Shown one piece after another: positions 11,901 through 22,481 of a stretch of DNA of 62,469 bases. Made by a program: the position numbers and the translations under genes. Under the pieces are notes generated by a model that was given only the letters and a program-made list of their open reading frames with translations, was not told the origin of the DNA and did not search any database. Source of the DNA: Acanthaster planci (Eukaryota > Echinodermata > Asteroidea > Valvatida > Acanthasteridae); the NCBI RefSeq assembly GCF_001949145.1, contig NW_019091464.1, positions 435,439 through 497,907 of the forward strand, in the 5' to 3' direction. Every line of letters starts with the position of its first letter. Within the stretch, counting starts at the first letter, position 1.

Positions 11901-13495
11901 AGGGTTGATGGCGTAAATTATTCGAAAAAAGAGTAGTTTTGACGCAACTAAATGTCCATCGACGTTTCGACAAGAAGACGTCGTCGGGAGACGACGGCGA
12001 GAGCTCGAGCTTGATTGTCGGGAAAAAATGACCACTTTCCCTTTCAAATTTCATTGCATATTACATGCAGGACTTCCACAAACTTTCGAAGTAAGGTGCT
12101 AGTTAAAGACCATTTTTTTTTAATCCGGTGGAAAAATGTCAAAGACAGAAAGAAAAGCCACTGCTACGAAATGCTGATTTTAACGCTCAAAAAGCCTTAT
12201 TCTATGAGATGAAAGTGGGGCAAATGACACCGATAATTATGTCTCGCCGCAAAGTCTAAAAAAAACGCAGCGTTACAGCAATACCACAGCTTATGGTTGG
12301 TTCCATTTTGAATGACTTCAGTCGTCCGTCAGTGTATTCATATGGCTTTTGAATACCAATATCTCGTTTAGTCTCTGTTGTAAACAGGGCCTCCGTTGGT
12401 CAGACCGTGGATTTGACTAAATCTGTTGTTTTCTGAAATACTGAAGAATTTTCCTCTGTCTAAGGCGGAACTAAATTTCCAAAGAGCAAGGTAACAATAG
12501 AAGGTACTGTTTCATCCTTGCCACCTGAATTCCACAGATCCCTACATCAAGGTGTCCATATTCTGCAACACCAAGCGACTGAAGAAGAAAAAGACCTCAA
12601 CTAAACACAACACCGTCCACCCGGTGTTCAACGAAGCGCTAGTCTTCAACGTGGTGCAGGAGTCACTCAGACATCTCACTCTGGAGTTCCAGATTATCCA
12701 TGAGAACAGGATAGGACAGAATGAGGTCAGTAAATGGTCGACTTGCTGCACGTCTCTAATACGCACGATTCACAATAGTGCGCCTCCAGGAGTTTGCAAC
12801 GCGTTGGCCAATCACAACGAGCGAAATCGAACCTTTCCAAACGCGCACTGGTTCGACAGATTTCGCACATCGTGATTGGCCAACGCGTTGTAAACTCTTG
12901 GAGGCGCACTATTGTAAATCGCCCGAGTTAATATACCCTCAGTGTATTCTTGATGGATTTTATTTCTGGAAGTGGTAAATTGGGATGTTGGGCGTGCATC
13001 TGGTCGGTGTAATTTTTATTAAGCACCGTATGTTTTTAGCAGCTTCAACAAATTGAAATGTTTAAGCCTGCCCCGGTTTGTCCGTGCGCCCACTTTCTCT
13101 TAAAAATTTAAATCTCCATTAGAAAGAAAAGCACCAAGCTGTTCATTTTGTACGGAGAATCTTTCTCTTAGTTGTGGAATTCTGAAGATTTCTTTTTCAC
13201 AGTCAACCTAGAATTCATCAGCTACATATACAAAATCATGCAAAATAATCAAACTAAAAGAAAACAAGGGCGAGAGAAATCAATCATGGATATTCCACAG
13301 ATAATCAAAACACCGCCTGCTCATCAAAAATCATGTGTTCTGTTCTTGTCGTCTTATTGGTCTTTCTTTCCTCTGTGTCAGGTTCTTGGACGAGCAGTCT
13401 TGGGTCCTGACTCCCAGGGCGAGGAGCTAGCCCACTGGAACGATATGATCTCTTCCAGCAAACCTGTAGCACGGTGGCACAGACTCATCACATAG
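2740..13495 (+). CDS. Synaptotagmin, tandem C2-domain membrane protein (Syt12/Syt-alpha-like C2B), 8 coding exons
   Basis: Coding exons are 2740-2963, 4747-4841, 6885-7042, 7890-8054, 9465-9731, 10985-11123, 12538-12725 and 13382-13495 (TAG). All introns are GT-AG, and phases match at every junction. The total is 1350 nt, giving 449 residues, close to the usual synaptotagmin length. Order: a short extracellular or lumenal N-terminus, a membrane segment at about residues 4-26 followed by a Cys (a possible palmitoylation site), a basic juxtamembrane stretch, a Pro/Ser-rich linker to about 170, C2A at about 172-298, C2B at about 310-440, and a C-terminus ending in the family signature around WHRL. 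Synaptotagmins sit in vesicle or plasma membranes and act in exocytosis through phospholipid and SNARE binding. The start is the first Met after the exon's 3' splice acceptor; Met at 2746 is an alternative. C2B matches Syt12 and insect Syt-alpha best from memory (motif SAERLTVVI, then GP...HWN.M). The exact subtype needs a phylogeny. Confidence 0.88.
3421..3662. repeat. Possible hAT-like MITE in synaptotagmin intron 1
   Basis: The left end CAGGGCCGGATCTAGG and the reverse complement of the right end, CCAGTCGCGGATCAGG, are similar imperfect inverted ends. The interior has G-rich then C-rich tracts, as in the better preserved element at 13759-13988. I see no matching target-site duplication, so this is tentative. 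Confidence 0.35.
7205..7345 (+). repeat. tRNA-derived SINE fragment (B-box-like) in synaptotagmin intron 3
   Basis: A good RNA polymerase III B box (GGGTTCGAATCCC, about 7272-7284) lies downstream of a weak A-box-like TTAGAGTGGCC near 7220. The flanks do not form a tRNA acceptor stem, so a decayed SINE fits better than a tRNA gene. Confidence 0.35.
7890..9731 (+). CDS. Synaptotagmin C2A domain (two exons: 7890-8054, 9465-9731)
   Basis: The first exon contains GIINFSLKYN, TIRLIQARDL and the GTADPYCK turn. The second contains the polybasic-side strand SKVHRKTLCPEFKESFVF and the second Ca2+ loop FDFDQFSRDECIG. Against the five Ca2+-binding aspartates of Syt1 C2A, I see Glu204, Asp210, Asp262, Asp264 and Glu270. 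Two positions have therefore changed Asp to Glu, and Ca2+ binding may be weakened rather than lost. The donor of the second exon is taken at 9732 (GTATGA), which keeps phase 0 into C2B; a GTAGCT at 9718 is a poorer alternative. Confidence 0.85.
8905..9100. repeat. Dispersed repeat of about 190 bp, copy 1 (intron 4 of the synaptotagmin gene)
   Basis: It shares an ordered series of blocks with 29813-30010 and 60383-60592: CAAGAGAGGG, then a GGT/CTCCCTT block, then TGGTTCACAAACGAC, ACCAACAAA, and a final GGCTCTTTT..CGATGAGG block. No coding capacity is visible. Confidence 0.6.
10985..13495 (+). CDS. Synaptotagmin C2B domain (exons 10985-11123, 12538-12725, 13382-13495)
   Basis: The acceptors are TTACAG, TCCACAG and TGTCAG; the donors are GTATGT and GTCAGT. 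The protein shows ELGDIMFSLAYLPSAERL, KARNLKAIK, SDPYIKV, the polybasic stretch KRLKKKKTS, HPVFNEALVF, then HENRIGQNEVLG and HWNDMI, and finally WHRL before TAG. Four of the five aspartates used for Ca2+ by Syt1 C2B are replaced here (to Lys, His, Asn and Glu). A three-residue insertion lies in loop 1, before the one conserved Asp350. The domain is therefore probably Ca2+-independent, as known for Syt12-type C2B domains. The lysine-rich strand that binds PIP2 or SNAREs in other family members is retained. Confidence 0.87.
11755..11830. repeat. Short degenerate GAGACC-type tandem repeat in intron 6
   Basis: Imperfect repeats of CCGAGACCA/CCGAGACCG occur between the two C2B exons. It is a simple-sequence feature with no visible function. 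Confidence 0.5.
12767..12920. mobile_element. Hairpin MITE in synaptotagmin intron 7
   Basis: A 154-bp element has long, nearly perfect terminal inverted repeats, GATTCACAATAGTGCGCC at the left matching GGCGCACTATTGTAAATC at the right. The pairing continues through GTTGGCCAATCAC / GTGATTGGCCAAC, so the element can fold almost completely. It begins 41 bp after the end of the 12538-12725 exon. No clear target-site duplication is seen, so the superfamily is unknown. Confidence 0.75.
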
Positions 13496-13758
13496 CGGTG
13501 GGTATTATAACCAAGCCTCTGGTCCTCAACAGAAAAGCTTTCCAGAAACTGCACCAAACTGTTCATTTATTTATATTGTATAAAATGTATAATAACCTTT
13601 CAGCATTGAAAGATCTCTTGTGCCCTTTGTTGGGAATTTTGCATTTCGAAAAAAAGACTGATAAATTGTCATTGTCATGTACCTATGGTAGAACAACGCA
13701 TTTTGTATAACATGTAGAATGGTACAAGGTGGACGACCGGCGTAGGCAACAATGGCGC

Positions 13759-13988
13759 CAGTGGCGTAGCTACGGGAAGGGGGGGCTGCAGGGATGGGGG
13801 AACGTGCCCTCCCCCCACAATTCCCAGTGCCCCCCTGGTTGTCCCCCACTGAAAAAAACCGATGAATGGATTTTGAACAAGGCTAACAAAAACTTGCCCC
13901 CAAAAGCCACACCACTGAAAGCTGGTGCCCCCATAAGATGCTGGTACCCCCTTTGTGGCCCCCTAGTAAAATCCTAGCTACGCCACTG
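13759..13988. mobile_element. hAT-type MITE with perfect 8-bp target-site duplication
   Basis: The 230-bp element starts CAGTGGCGTAGCTAC and ends CTAGCTACGCCACTG, a clean terminal inverted repeat. It is flanked on both sides by the identical 8-mer AATGGCGC (13751-13758 and 13989-13996). An 8-bp duplication with CAGTGG-type ends is the hallmark of the hAT superfamily. There is no transposase, so it is nonautonomous. A related but left-degenerate copy lies at about 51410-51615, sharing GGATGAATGGAT, GAACAAGGCTAACAAAA and CTGAAAGCTGGTGCC. Confidence 0.85.
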
Positions 13989-16900
13989 AATGGCGCATAT
14001 CATGGCAAGATGCAGTGTAAAAGAAGCCTTCAATAAAATTAGACCTCTTGGTCATCGCAGGATATTAAATGCCCGCACACTGCCATGGTTTGCGGAACTC
14101 TCCCTTGAGTGCTTGTCAGTTTGCTTTCTCTCTAGAGATTTAGGAAAAGAACCAGCCAACGATTGGTTGAGACTGCTGCCCCGTTCAGGCGTTTTGAGAG
14201 TTGGTATGATGTCGTTTGTTCCAGCCCTGGTGATATTTTGTTAGAGATCTGCTGAAAGTTGGAAAAGGGGATAGAAGAAATCGGTTTAGAAGTGATGACG
14301 GGTCACCGTTTTGTGATGCTGTTACCAGAATGTTGCATCACATTATTCCACTGTGGGAAGGCTTCAATACACCTATCGTTTTTTTGAGTATCAATTTTAT
14401 GAGCGGGAATATCGTGTGAAATCACATTAAACAATGTTTGCAAACGTCCATATCTTTATTATCCATAGTTCAATAGTTGACTGTTCGTGTGGGAATCACG
14501 TTTAGAGAGGGAAATACAATTATGAAGACTAAGGAGAGAAAAATGGTTTCACATTGAATTGGCCATTTCTCTTTATTGTCATAAGAAGAGAAGTTGGAAT
14601 TCGGGCACGGTGTTGGAGCCCGTGTCCCTCCAAGTTAAGTTTATTGGAGGCACCCAATTATTCAAAGATTGGCTGTGATTGGTTTCTGGTAGTGGACGCG
14701 CATCCTTTTTCTACGAGCATCGCCTTTTTGTATTCGGTGCCTCAAATCCTCAATGATCCTTCAGTGACGGATCTGTGATTTTGACGAGGCTTGTAGTGGC
14801 ATTATTTTAAGTCGACAGATATGCAGTCCAGATGGCGCAAGGCGGGAGCCTCGTTTTGCAATAACAGTGTGACGATATTTAGGGGAAGTGTGCATTTTGG
14901 TACAAGTGATTTGTTTTAAATACTTTACACTTGTTAGGCAATTAGTTTTAAATGTTACACATGTCGGGCGGAAGTGGTTTGGCTGACCAACCAAGCCACC
15001 TCTCGACTCTTGCTACGACAGCCAGAAGTGAAGGTGGGATGTAAGATGCTACCGTGACAACAGTCATGTGTCCCCTGAGATATTTGGGTGGTGGTTTTGT
15101 GCAATTCTCGAGAGAGATGAATTTTTGAAAGGATAAATGGTTGGAACGCGACCATCCGTCGTAGTCTGACAAAATTCCTTCGAATTCGAAGGAATAGCAA
15201 CAATATTTTAATGTCAACTAAATATTCTGGAAATTAGTTTGATCAAATTGAATTGAATAATTAAAAAGTAATTGAATCAAACACAAGGTGCCTTGGATTA
15301 TGAAATCAGTAAGGGTGTCTTACACTTTTCATTACCTCGAAATTCTTTTTCATGAAACTCCGGGTGTTAATTGGATTCATGGCAGATATTGATGTAAAGC
15401 AATGATACGTTAGCGCCTGAGTGTTAGTTTACCAACTGTAAATCTTTCAGTAATCATCTTGTCATAGAGGTTTTGGGTTTTATGTTGCTAAATCGTTGCA
15501 CGGTTAAGTAACACAAAGCATCACTTTGATGTTCAAGATTATTTATCAAGTTTGAATGAAATTTTCGCATTTGTGGCCCTTATATATATTAATCTTACAG
15601 AATGTCGAAATGTGTACCTCAAAATCGTAATTGAATTTATTACAACGATCGGGGTATTGGAAACAAATTAACATTTTCCATCATTAGTTTTGTAATTTTA
15701 TTAGTTTGGTATTATTGCTTGCTGTACAAAGATTTCAAATATTGGAATTTGTTACAACATATTTTTTGAATATTGCATTTTGAATGGCTGTGTTGTTTTC
15801 GTTTTTGTACGTGCATTTCTGTGTAACGATTTTGTATCATTCGTGAAATCATTATTTTGTAGCCACTTTTGCGTCTGTAAATACTAGAGAATATATACAC
15901 CTTTGCACTGTTTTGTTAATAACTATTATTCCAGTCAAGAAAATATCGATATTTTGTATAGAAACAAGTGGAGCACGGAATTGAAGGAAAGGCTTCTTAT
16001 ATAAGGGCGCGTTGCAAGCTGGTTTTACGAACGGCAAAGGAAAGTCTTGAAGTACCAGACAGATCTAGCATGAAAACGTAACAGACGAAGATGAACCGAA
16101 AAGTGAATGAATTGATTGTTTCGTGGACTGTTGTTTACCTTCACTTGTGGTTTTAAATCACTTTTTATCCACGAATACTGAGCCTCCTACAGGTACGTGT
16201 ATCTGATCAGGAAGTAACTGTTATAAAATTGCTCGTTTTGTGTCTTTTTCCCTCTGTGCGGTCACTGAAAATAACCATAAAGTAAAATTATTCCAATGCT
16301 TAAAATTAAACAAAGGCATACCAAGACACTGGTGATACCCGCAACGTCTCTTGTACACAGTACGAGGAATATAAACTTCAGAGGATATTGTGGAATAAGC
16401 TGATACAAGTGGCTTTATGCAACCTTAATGGGAATCACTACAGTTGCTTGAAATGGGAGAAAATGCCCTCTGGATCAGTTCAGCGTGGAAAAGTTTTGGC
16501 TGGCTATTCCAGTGTTCTTTCATTTCATTCTCAATTTCCCGGTTGTGGCTTCAAAGTGAAAGTCCAAATAAGAAATCGAAAGATTCTTGAAACGAAGTAC
16601 CTGACAAGCTTGCCAAGAGAAATTGATGAACTGCATTTGTGTGCCTTTGTATACTCATAGACTTCATCTTATTGTCTCTTTTGTCTGTGTACAATGTAAG
16701 CGGAAGGATGAACAGTGTGCTTTTTAACACCACTTGGTAAAGCTCATAACTGCTGCGTCATGTAGGCCCTATTTGTTTTGAACAGTTTAGATAGAGAAAA
16801 TCACCAAAACAAAGTGAAGTTAGAAAAACACTTGTTCTTCGAAAACACGTCGTTTCTTTGAATTTCAAGGCGTAAATGGGGTGTAGAAGACGTCACAATC

Positions 16901-17511
16901 AGTGAATAATTTGTGGACGGCAAATGCTTGCTTCCATCAGTCTACAAACACGTGCTTGCTAGGCATGGAGCGGTATACTTTACAGTGCGCATGTGTGTCG
17001 TCGTCCAAAAAAGGTCACGTGGCCTGTGACGTCCTCTGCACGTTCTCAGTGTGCACATGTTTGGCACGACTATGGGCAAAGCCAAGTCAGTATTTGTGCT
17101 CCTGTTTTTTCCCTGTATTACCGATGTAGATTAAACTAGAGACCTTGATAGATTTAGGAATGGATCTTCACCTTAAGAAGCATCAGTTTAAAGTGTAGCG
17201 ATGGTAGGGTCGACTGAAACTGCTAATGCTGTTAGTTATACTCTAGTTCCACGACCCGTATTTCTCTCTTTGTCATTCATTATTGTACAGTATTATTGTA
17301 TAATTCACACCATGTCAAAAATTTAAGTGCGCTTGAATATTGTTCATTGTCACCTTAAATCTGAACGATATGAATTCCGCAATGTACTTTGCACTTTAAA
17401 GGCGAAATGGTTGTACATATTTTATTGTATTTTTGGATGGAGAATAGAAGTCTATTTATATATTTGCGTGTTCGAAATGTATCTTGACCGAATTACAGTG
17501 GTAAGGCTCTG

Positions 17512-17517
17512 AATAAA
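17512..17517 (+). promoter_or_regulatory. Candidate poly(A) signal AATAAA for the synaptotagmin gene
   Basis: AATAAA is followed by GT-rich sequence (GTGTCTGGCTGG, then TTTTGTTGGTGTTCG). That is the expected order for a vertebrate-like cleavage site. No transcript evidence is available, and AATAAA is common by chance in AT-rich DNA. Confidence 0.3.
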
Positions 17518-20500
17518 AATGTGTCTGGCTGGAAGGGGGCATTTTATTTGTCACGTTTTGTTGGTGTTCGGGGCTCTACTTATTCGCGCGGTGTGAGAAG
17601 CGCCCTCACTGGAAAACACAAAAGGTCTACTCACGTGTGTCCCTGTGGAATAAAGCTCTTACCGGAAAAATGGCTGCCATGCAGAACCTCTGTATGAATA
17701 AAATCAGGTTCATGCCCTCAATCAGCACACATATGTCAGTGAAGCCACCAGCGGCCATGTTACTGTCCCAAATAGAAAGATAGCGCAAAGGCTTAATTGC
17801 TCGTCATTGTCAGCCATATTCGTTTGTGGCTCTCGAAAGAGCCATTGCAATTCTGAGAACATGCATGCATACATTTCCTGCCATCCCGTATTCCTACTTC
17901 ATGAATTTATTTGCCAACGGGGCACTTTTTATTGTAATTAGTAAGACCATTTTAAAAATGTAAAATGTCGATGCCTTCCTTGAAAATGAGGGAGTTTCTC
18001 GCGTGAATTTCATTTCAGGAAGATTTTGACCACCAAACTTGCTCACTGAAAATATTCGCGTGAAAATATACACATAGACACAGCATTATGTGCTGAAACA
18101 ACACTTAATCTCCAACTTCAGGAAAGCAAATTCAAGACATCGAAATGTTCCCAATTCTGTCAAATGGCCATCCAGTACAGAAAAAGCTGTAGCATTGGTT
18201 TCTTCCTGAAATGACACCATACTTATGCTTATAATTAAACAAATGTATAAGCATAAAATAAAAAGGTCCAAACGTGCCCGTAAGAGTGGTGAAATGAAAA
18301 CTGAACATATGTTTAACCAACGTGCACATAAGGACTTCGTTGTCATGCAAAGAGCCCTTTAAGTCATGAGAAAGGGACGCAAGAAAAGAGAGGGCGCTGT
18401 TGACAGAGAAAGGGAAGCAAGCCACTGCTCACACAGCAGTGCAATCTCCTAATTCATGGCCGGGTGTGTCTGAGGCTACACAACGTTACCGACTAACAGG
18501 CAAGTCCAGCTCTTATTCAGACTATCGTGCTTTGGAATAATTAGGCTATTAAAATTTGCATTTGTAACAGCCTGACCATGCACGGCATTGACTGCTCAGA
18601 CAAGCCATAATGAGCTTTGTGGCATTAAGAACACGTGCTGTGTTATTTGTTGCACTGACCCGAAACCGTAAATCGCAGTTTCATTTAAACTTAAACTGTT
18701 GTCTAGACTGCATTTCTGCTCATTACGTGGCGGAATCCAAAGAAAGAAAATTGGACACACTAAGCAATTTGAATATTCCGGCGCTTTTCAACGAAAGATC
18801 GCCGACAAATTCAAATAGACATATGCAGTATTGAGTTACATCTCAACTACTGTTTCATGCAGAGGGAAGATTTTAGCATAATTGATATTGTCTAACGATT
18901 TGGCATTTACGGGATTTAAATATTTATGACGAGTACTTTGCCCTGAATAATATTAGATCGGCACTGATAAAATAATAAGCAGATACGTGTATCAGCATGA
19001 CCTTATGTGCATCGTAGCAAATTTATTAGCATTTTATAATAATTAGCAAATAATAATGATAATCCAACAGGTGTGTGGTATCATGAACTCTATAGCGGTG
19101 ATGTCGAATGGATTGTGGTGACAGTATATTGAAGATGTCCAAGGGTGTCCATTCGACGAAAACGCTGATTTCCTTGTAAAAATATGGATGGTTCTTCTGC
19201 CTTTCAAAGTCATGCACACGAGTGAAGCCTTGCGTTGGTTCCCGAGCCCTCCACTGACTCAAAAAATCTATTCAGACTCGTTGGTCGTAGAGTAGCGATA
19301 AGCGAGGGCAGCAACTTCAATTCCAACAGCCGATGGTCTACCCAGATTTGTAGATATTGTTTTTGACTGTCATGGGTTTTTTTAGGTGATGATCAGTTAT
19401 AGTTGTAATAAACAATAACACAAAGGTAAAGATAGTGGTTACGACATTTAAAATCACGTGTGCTGTCATTTTTAGTATCCACGTTCTTCCAAAAACAACA
19501 TGGCTGACAGAAACATTATTCAAATATCTTTTTAGCAGACAAAATAAAAGAGCATCCAAACCTCTCAGTGTTTACACCCGTACGTTCATTCCTTCAGCCG
19601 AAAATAGGAATCTCTAGAGCAATATCAGATTCACTTTCCTTTCATCCTCACCAAACAGTCGTTGGTGATTCGGAGCTGCATTCATCAATCAAGCGGGCTG
19701 AAGCCGTGCAACGTGCGCGAAAGCTCCATCCGAAGTAAGCATATATTATTCAATACAATTATACGCTGCCGTATTTAATGTGCTCGGAATTGCGGTACAA
19801 TACCAGTGTACAACAGCATCATCCGAGGTTCATCACTGACAATGGATAGGGCAGGTAGGGTGTTTTAAGTGTCAGAAATTCGGGATTTTGTTTGTTGTTG
19901 TAGGGGAATTTTTAAAAAAGGAAGCTGACAAAGAAAAAAATTTTATGCAGATGTGTGCTTTTCGTTTGCATCTTCATGGACGGTTTCATGTTTGTTAACG
20001 TTGAGACTTTCAAGATTGAAAAACATTACACTTGTATATTCTGATATCTAGATTTGACGGATATTTCTCAGATAATATAATTGCATGGGTATGTATTTTT
20101 GATCAGTCTGCGATGCATCTAGGTTCTCGCTTTCCTTGCAATTATAACCAAAGGTTCCCTGCCCCTTCATTGAGCCGTGCCCCACCCATCTCCTGCGTCA
20201 AGGCTTGTGCGAATTGCTGTATTTTTGGATAATCGATGTTGTACTGACAGTTCTTTCGGAAGTGAAGACGTTGCACTTGTAAATTAAAGTAGGATTGTGA
20301 ATTGTGGCATTGCTGGCTGTCATTGCTAGCTGTCATTGCGTGCAGTAGACCACCTTTAAGCGCCGTGAATTAGAGATTATTATGAATCAAGACAATACAC
20401 AGGAACTATACGTCAGTCCATACAATCGACTGACATGGCATTGAAGTGTACTTGCATTTTCGCCTCTGTTGTCAGTGACTGAAATAGTACAAAACGACAA

Positions 20501-21082
20501 ATGTATTCGAAGGTTTGGGTTTTTTTTGTTTGACTTAGATTGTGTTTATGTTTCAGTAAAATGTTGAATTCATTAAGTTATACGAAACCGTGTGCATTGC
20601 AGCCATGTCGTGCACTAGGCCAAAACACGTGAACAAGACTCGGTACTCGCACATGCATCGACTTTGTTAATTCAACAACAACCTAAAAGGGAAAATGTCT
20701 GTTTAATCTCTAATACTTTCATGATAACGAAAGTGCGTTTGCCGTGAATGTGGATAATAAAGCAATCGCACTTCCTCGTTTTTATGGTACCAGTGTAAAT
20801 AATCATAATATGGTCATCTGCAAACTGAATATACAAAGTGTTGTGCAGAATAATTATAAATAACATGACAGTCAAAATATTACATATGTAACAATATAAA
20901 ATATTACAAAATGGCCTGAAAAATACTACAGCATCATGTATACGGCTTCAATACCGTACAATAAAAAACAAACCGGTAGGTTTATATGACAGGTTTTGCC
21001 CTAACACAACGCATATACGGCTATTGATAAACACTGTGTGCTCAGTGCTTGTCCGAGAGCTTGCGAAAAAATTCACAAACTT

Positions 21083-21163
21083 TAACTTGGGTGGGACTCG
21101 AACCCAAGACCTCCTGCTTACTATTGCAGACGTTTTAACATCTCGACCACCGAGCTTGCCGGG
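21083..21163 (-). repeat. tRNA-like sequence (tRNA-derived SINE or tRNA pseudogene, Leu/Ser-like D arm)
   Basis: On the minus strand there is an A-box-like GTGGTCGAGATG, a possible anticodon stem (CTGC / GCAG) with an overlong loop AATAGTAA, and a strong T arm TTGGGTTCGAGTCCCAC. The putative acceptor strands AGCTCGG and CCAAGTT pair with one mismatch and one G-U. The irregular anticodon loop and lack of a definable anticodon argue against a working tRNA. Confidence 0.5.
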
Positions 21164-22369
21164 GTTGGCTGGCCAGTCCGAGTCAAGGTGAAGTCAGCCC
21201 AAGTCAGTTGAAGCAGCACGTACTGCCAATTACTTTCAAGATATATTGTAAAAAAAATAGTAATAATAATAATAATGATAAAAAGTACATCTTGAATCCG
21301 GGAAGTAGTAATGTTTTTCCCCTAGTTTAAAAATTCACATTTAGGGATAATATTCACTGTTGGGTCTCTGAAGTTAATACACGCATCGTTCGTGATCGGT
21401 CTATACGCCTATAAATATACTCAACTTCGCCCTGTACTTTTTCTCCGGACTTTTTTACACAGGTATCGGATTGTGACATTTTGATCTGCTCCTGATATCT
21501 TGATATCTTAAAATTCAGTGATATTCAGTGAGGTCGATCAGTTAAGTATATGTATCACAGAAGCTAGCAGCAGCAGGCCTGCTACAGCCTGAATTAAAAC
21601 GCTGAAAGACCTTGGTATTACGTAACAAGGGAAGCCGCTTTCTGAACGATCTCATTAGGAGTACTTACAATTTTGATTACTATGGGCGGCCAGAGTTTGC
21701 AGGAATATCACCGATGAATAGTGCTTGATTTTAATGTCAAAATGTACATTTTTACACTTAAGGAATCATTCTCAGTTTGCTTGTCTATAACAGTACGCCA
21801 TAGTTTTAGTAGCCACTTAATTGATGGCAAGACTGGCAGACTGTGACAAAAACTGAGACCCTTCGTCGATCTATTTAATTTAAAACGCCGTCGACAGCAA
21901 ACATGTCATATTGGACGAAATGGCTTCCTCTGTTATCGTATCGTTGTCAGCCATTTTGTCCTGCGATTTTAACCGTTGGCATGTTCTGTTCCCGAAGCAC
22001 AAGTCCGAATCTATCTGGCAACGCATCCGCCTAATAAGCGAGTAATCGGCGTCAGTGTGTGTTGGGGAACTTTTTACGAATTCAAATTGTGCAAGGCTAA
22101 CACATGTTTAACCACGGAGGTAGGAATTAACCAGACATTCATCCCATGCCCTCGGGGAACTACAGATATCTTGGTACCTTGATGAGTTTTTGCCAAATTG
22201 CTGTGATTAACAACGCGTATCGTCAGTGCACAAAACTGCAAGCAACGATCGCAGAGGGTTCATTATTTGCAGAAATATGAACCCGCACAAAAAAAGACAA
22301 ACACTTTGTTCGTGTTCACTGCGCCGAATTAAACATTGAAAATATAACACAAACTTATTTCCTGTGTGA

Positions 22370-22481
22370 TCTTTGAGCGAATGGAAGGTCGCATTAAAAT
22401 TAAGTCAAAATTTTAACGAATACAATCTTTGAGCGAATGGAAGGTCGCATTAAAATTAAGTCAAAATTTTAACGAATACAA
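22370..22481. repeat. Exact tandem duplication, 2 x 56 bp
   Basis: The 56-bp unit that starts TCTTTGAGCGAATGG and ends AACGAATACAA is present twice with no difference (22370-22425 and 22426-22481). It is either a recent slip/duplication or an assembly artefact. Confidence 0.9.

Larger units (their letters stand above)
13496..17520 (+). other. Probable long 3' UTR / 3' flank of the synaptotagmin gene
   Basis: About 4 kb of AT-rich sequence follows the TAG with no further coding exon and no splice-supported frame. Long 3' UTRs are common in neuronal genes, but the extent here is inferred only from a candidate AATAAA at 17512. An hAT MITE (13759-13988) interrupts it. An earlier AATAAA (in TTCAATAAAATTAG, near 14033) could end a shorter transcript. 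Confidence 0.35.

Noticed and set aside
21083-21163. Functional tRNA gene on the minus strand
   Set aside because: The anticodon loop has 8 bases and the acceptor stem a mismatch; pseudogene or SINE is more likely.
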